Assembly (NCBI GenBank): GCA_002377585.1
Contig: DFQC01000007.1
Coordinates: forward strand, 1 to 64,000
From: Anaerolineales bacterium UBA3499
Lineage (GTDB): Bacteria; Chloroflexota; Anaerolineae; Anaerolineales; UBA11657
Direction of reading: 5' to 3'
Length of the DNA stretch: 64,000 bases
Positions 61,177 through 64,000 of this stretch are shown piece after piece. The number at the start of each line of letters is the position of its first letter. Within the stretch, counting starts at the first letter, position 1. The position numbers and the translations under genes were made by a program. The notes beneath the pieces are model-generated. The model saw only the letters and a program-made list of their open reading frames with translations. It searched no databases and was not told the DNA's origin.

Positions 61177-62373
61177 TTATTGTTTGAGGTTTGTTATTTG
61201 TACAAGCAATTTTTCAAACGAGATGGTTATGATTGACCAGTTACAATGTTTTTCTACAAACCTGCGTGCTTTAGCACCTTCCTTTAATCTGTTGTTCTGT
61301 TCCATCATGTCTTTGAGAGTCTGTACTAAATAGTCAGACTCCGTATATATTATTCCGTTTCCAGATGGAACTTCTTGTATAAGACCGGGCAGCTTACTAG
61401 CAAGCACCGGACGACTACAGGCTAGGTATTCATAGACTTTTATCGGTAATATATCCCGTGTTGTAGGATTGAGGGTAGAGTATAAAAGGCAAATGTCCGC
61501 CGCTGAAATTAGTGTTGGGATGTTTTTATATGGTTGATGCCCTGTAAATATAACACGATTTTGCAGTCTCAGTTTCTCACTCAGTGCTACTAAATTGTCT
61601 TCCATTTCACCTGTGCCTACCACCATTATTTTCAATGATTGCGGCATACTTGGCAAAATGCGCATAATTGTATCGATTCCTGAGAATTCATATAACCATC
61701 CAACAAATATCAATAATACATCGCTTGAAGCTATTCCCCATTTAGCGCGTATGTCATTGATATCTTTGTTATTTCTTGATTCAAATAAATCTAGGTCAAC
61801 TCCGGTGCCTACCATATGTGCATAATCGGGATTAGCACCATGTTGTAATCCATACTCTTTAAGTTTTTGATTAATATAGATTGTCGCATTAGAGTTGCGG
61901 AGAAGAATAGTTTCCATCCAGTAAGCAAATGGTCGTAACCATCTGTAGGGAACAAGTGTATGCAGTGCATCAATTACATGGAGTACGAAAGGGATATTCT
62001 TGATCTTTGCTATTGCTAGTGCACATAGACCTGTAGATATAGCATAATTGACAATTACATCTGGACGAATTGTCTTAGTGATTCGCATTATTTCTATGAA
62101 GAAGGTCACCATAGATACAATTCTTGCTAGTCCAGGTAATCTTATGGTTGCTGGCCGTATTACACACACATTTGCTTCATCATCTGTGCGAGTTATGCGC
62201 TCATATATTAAACGAGGGGCAACTAGTGGTGAATATGGCCAGGGTGTGTAATTAATTTCAAAATCCAATACCGTTACTCTGTGGCCGATTTTGGACAATC
62301 TTTCGAATAAGTGGTGCTGTTGGTGTGGTCCTCTTCGGATCCAGTCAGTTTCTTGTATAACTAGAAAATTCAT
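61177..62373 (-). CDS. glycosyltransferase family 4
   Basis: A 398-residue GT-B glycosyltransferase. The N-terminal GRRGPHQQHHLFERLSKIGHRV-like region (residues 11-33) is the acceptor Rossmann domain. LIFVGWLYEFSGID near 223-236, the hinge region and YSTLNPTTRDILPIKVYEYLACSRPVLA near 299-326 give the donor-nucleotide site of family 4, with the usual E-x7-E represented by KVYEYLAC. It is divergent from galE, with a 53-bp gap. A role in surface glycan or glycolipid synthesis is likely. Confidence 0.85.
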   Translation of the reverse strand: MNFLVIQETDWIRRGPHQQHHLFERLSKIGHRVTVLDFEINYTPWPYSPLVAPRLIYERITRTDDEANVCVIRPATIRLPGLARIVSMVTFFIEIMRITKTIRPDVIVNYAISTGLCALAIAKIKNIPFVLHVIDALHTLVPYRWLRPFAYWMETILLRNSNATIYINQKLKEYGLQHGANPDYAHMVGTGVDLDLFESRNNKDINDIRAKWGIASSDVLLIFVGWLYEFSGIDTIMRILPSMPQSLKIMVVGTGEMEDNLVALSEKLRLQNRVIFTGHQPYKNIPTLISAADICLLYSTLNPTTRDILPIKVYEYLACSRPVLASKLPGLIQEVPSGNGIIYTESDYLVQTLKDMMEQNNRLKEGAKARRFVEKHCNWSIITISFEKLLVQITNLKQ

Positions 62374-62426
62374 ATTTGTGTGTTTACCATTGGATAAAGC
62401 ACAGAAAAAAGGTACAATTTCTGGCT

Positions 62427-63413
62427 ATGCGTGATAAAACCATATTAGTTACAGGCGGTGCTGGATACATTGGTTCAGTTTGCACAGAATTATTGTTAGC
62501 AACTGGATATCATGTGATTGTTCTCGATAATCTTCAAACAGGTCATCGTAAGGCAGTGCATCCAAAGGCAGAATTTATTAATGGCAACATTGGCAACAAG
62601 AGTCTACTAGGCAGACTGTTTAATGGCAACAGTATCATAGCAGTTATCCATTTTGCTGCCGAAACATTAGTTACTGCTGCAAATACGAAACCACAATCAT
62701 ATTTGGCTAACAATCTGGTGCAGGGAATACACTTGCTAGATAGTATGCTTAAATATGGATGTCGACAGATAGTTTTTTCTTCCACAGCTGCTGTATATGG
62801 TGAACCAAATGATGTGCCTATCAAAGAGACACACAGCACAAATCCTTTGAATGCATATGGTGACTCTAAGCTTATGTTTGAGAAAGTCCTGAAGCATTAT
62901 GGCAATGCTTATGGGATCAAATCAGTGATTTTTAGATATTTCAATGCTGCAGGTTGTACTAAGTATTATGGTGAGTTACATAATCCTGAAACTCATTTGT
63001 TGCCATTAATTTTGCGTGTGCCACTTCGTCAGAGTAAGCACATCAATATTTTTGGAGACGATTATGATACAAGGGACGGAACCTGTATTAGAGATTATGT
63101 GCATGTTTCTGATATTGCAAATGCTCATTTACTTGCCCTTGAAGGAATAGAGGATCTTAATAATCCTACATATAATCTTGGCAATGGCACAGGTTTTACA
63201 GTTAGGGAAGTAATTTCTACTGCAGAGCGAATTGCGCAACATACAATTCCTGTACGAATAAAACCACGACGTCCTGGAGACCCAGCTGTTCTTGTCGCTT
63301 CAGCAGATAAAGTTAGAGACCAGTTAGGATGGCATCCAAACTACACCGATCTAGAGAGCATAGTTGAATCATCGTGGTCATGGCACATAAGACATAAGGA
63401 TGGATATGATTAG
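62427..63413 (+). CDS. galE: UDP-glucose 4-epimerase
   Basis: About 328 residues from the ATG at 62427, which begins the typical MRDKTILVTGGAGYIGS; a longer frame from 62376 lacks support. NAD motif GGAGYIGS (residues 9-16), DNLQTGHRKAV, SSTAAVYGEP and the catalytic YGDSK (Tyr-x3-Lys) near 148-152 are present, followed by RYFNAAG near 173-179 and RDYVHVSD near 225-232. It interconverts UDP-glucose and UDP-galactose. Its stop overlaps the start of the next glycosyltransferase gene. Confidence 0.94.
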   Translation: MRDKTILVTGGAGYIGSVCTELLLATGYHVIVLDNLQTGHRKAVHPKAEFINGNIGNKSLLGRLFNGNSIIAVIHFAAETLVTAANTKPQSYLANNLVQGIHLLDSMLKYGCRQIVFSSTAAVYGEPNDVPIKETHSTNPLNAYGDSKLMFEKVLKHYGNAYGIKSVIFRYFNAAGCTKYYGELHNPETHLLPLILRVPLRQSKHINIFGDDYDTRDGTCIRDYVHVSDIANAHLLALEGIEDLNNPTYNLGNGTGFTVREVISTAERIAQHTIPVRIKPRRPGDPAVLVASADKVRDQLGWHPNYTDLESIVESSWSWHIRHKDGYD

Positions 63414-64000
63414 AGTAAAAAATACTGATTCGGATAATGTAGATGTAGAAATAGATGTTTCTATTGTTATGCCTTGTCTCAATGAGGCTAAGACCATTGT
63501 GCAATGCATTCAAGAAGCCAATGATTTTTTTGAACATGCAGATTTGTGTGGTGAAGTTGTAGTAGCTGACAATGGATCAACTGATGATTCTGTGTCCCTT
63601 GCGAAAGCTAATAATGCAATAGTTGTCCATGCATCTGAAAAGGGTTATGGTAATGCTTGTAGGGTTGGGATGAATGCGGCTCGTGGCAAATACGTGTTCA
63701 AAATGGATGCAGATGCAACTTATGTTTGTGCTGATATAACAGAGTTTTTGATAAAGTTTGAGGATGGCTATGACTATGTCATTGGTAGTCGTCTAAGAGG
63801 TGAAATCCTTTCAGGAGCAATGCCATTTTCTCATCGATACATTGGTAATCCTGTAATGAGTATAATGGCTCGAATATTATGTAGGACCGGTATATCAGAC
63901 ATTTGTTGTGGACTAAAGGGTTTCAAAAAGACGGCTCTGGATGGATTGGAATTTCAGTCTCATGGAATGGTGTTTGGCCCAGAAACTACAATAAAGAGCC
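63406..64000 (+). CDS. glycosyltransferase family 2, N-terminal part (cut by window edge)
   Basis: An open frame of 198 codons that runs off the right end. After a short acidic N-terminus it reads VSIVMPCLNEAKTI near residues 22-35, ADNGSTDDS near 61-69, GYGNACRVGMNAARG near 86-100 and the divalent-metal motif MDADAT near 106-111. The following IGSRLRGEI resembles dolichyl-phosphate-type GT2 enzymes. ATG at 63400 is also in frame, but AAGGA lies close before 63406. It overlaps the galE stop and is probably cotranscribed with it. Confidence 0.88.
   Translation, partial: MIRVKNTDSDNVDVEIDVSIVMPCLNEAKTIVQCIQEANDFFEHADLCGEVVVADNGSTDDSVSLAKANNAIVVHASEKGYGNACRVGMNAARGKYVFKMDADATYVCADITEFLIKFEDGYDYVIGSRLRGEILSGAMPFSHRYIGNPVMSIMARILCRTGISDICCGLKGFKKTALDGLEFQSHGMVFGPETTIKS

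Overview
This 64-kb window is AT-rich (roughly 40% GC by eye), densely coding bacterial DNA. Several traits suggest a Chloroflexota lineage, possibly a marine Dehalococcoidia/SAR202-type organism: a solute-binding lipoprotein whose tether is a tandem of 'VEKIVEV' units, tandem molybdenum-hydroxylase large subunits, a paired M16 peptidase locus and a split glycine decarboxylase. The phylum is inferred from gene style only; no rRNA is present.

Region 1 (1-19.3 kb) is mostly minus strand. It holds a cytidine deaminase cut by the window edge, a Cys/Met PLP enzyme, an adenosine deaminase, and a Mo hydroxylase set with one small, one medium and two large subunits. Next come an SDR, a VOC protein, a cyclase-type hydrolase, an M29/NicX-type metalloenzyme, an amidohydrolase (SAH/MTA deaminase type) and an M20 peptidase. 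A nucleoside hydrolase, a PfkB kinase and a TrpF-like protein close the region. A half-size DMT protein and a nicotinamidase-like hydrolase lie on the plus strand.

Region 2 (19.4-49.9 kb) is entirely plus strand and is a very large nucleoside/ribosyl catabolic island. Counting the minus-strand genes that flank it, the window has six nucleoside hydrolases, eight PfkB sugar/nucleoside kinases, two TrpF-like barrels lacking the catalytic Cys, a BtpA/SgcQ protein, an ADP-ribosylglycohydrolase and two double-SIS proteins. It also has two adenosine-deaminase-family proteins, an ABC importer (binding protein and two permeases, no ATPase), an MFS carrier and an ABC-2 exporter. No nucleoside phosphorylase or phosphopentomutase and no transcription factor was recognised. 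The likely logic is import, deamination, hydrolytic release of the base, and phosphorylation of ribose or the nucleoside. The TrpF-like/PfkB/SIS combination suggests an extra branch for N-ribosyl amines or unusual nucleosides.

At 49.9-51.7 kb a minus-strand gene fuses a PfkB kinase to a domain resembling the queuosine-5'-phosphate hydrolase Qng1 (DUF2419), with a Cys cluster like that of endonuclease III. It is a candidate one-protein queuosine salvage enzyme.

Region 3 (51.7-64 kb) is housekeeping and envelope: three tRNAs (Arg-GCG, Ser-GCT, Ser-TGA), acpS, an inactive/active M16 pair, UDP-glucose dehydrogenase and RNase Z. It continues with gcvH-gcvPA-gcvPB behind a tandem glycine riboswitch with its terminator, a GT4 glycosyltransferase, galE, and a GT2 glycosyltransferase cut by the right edge.
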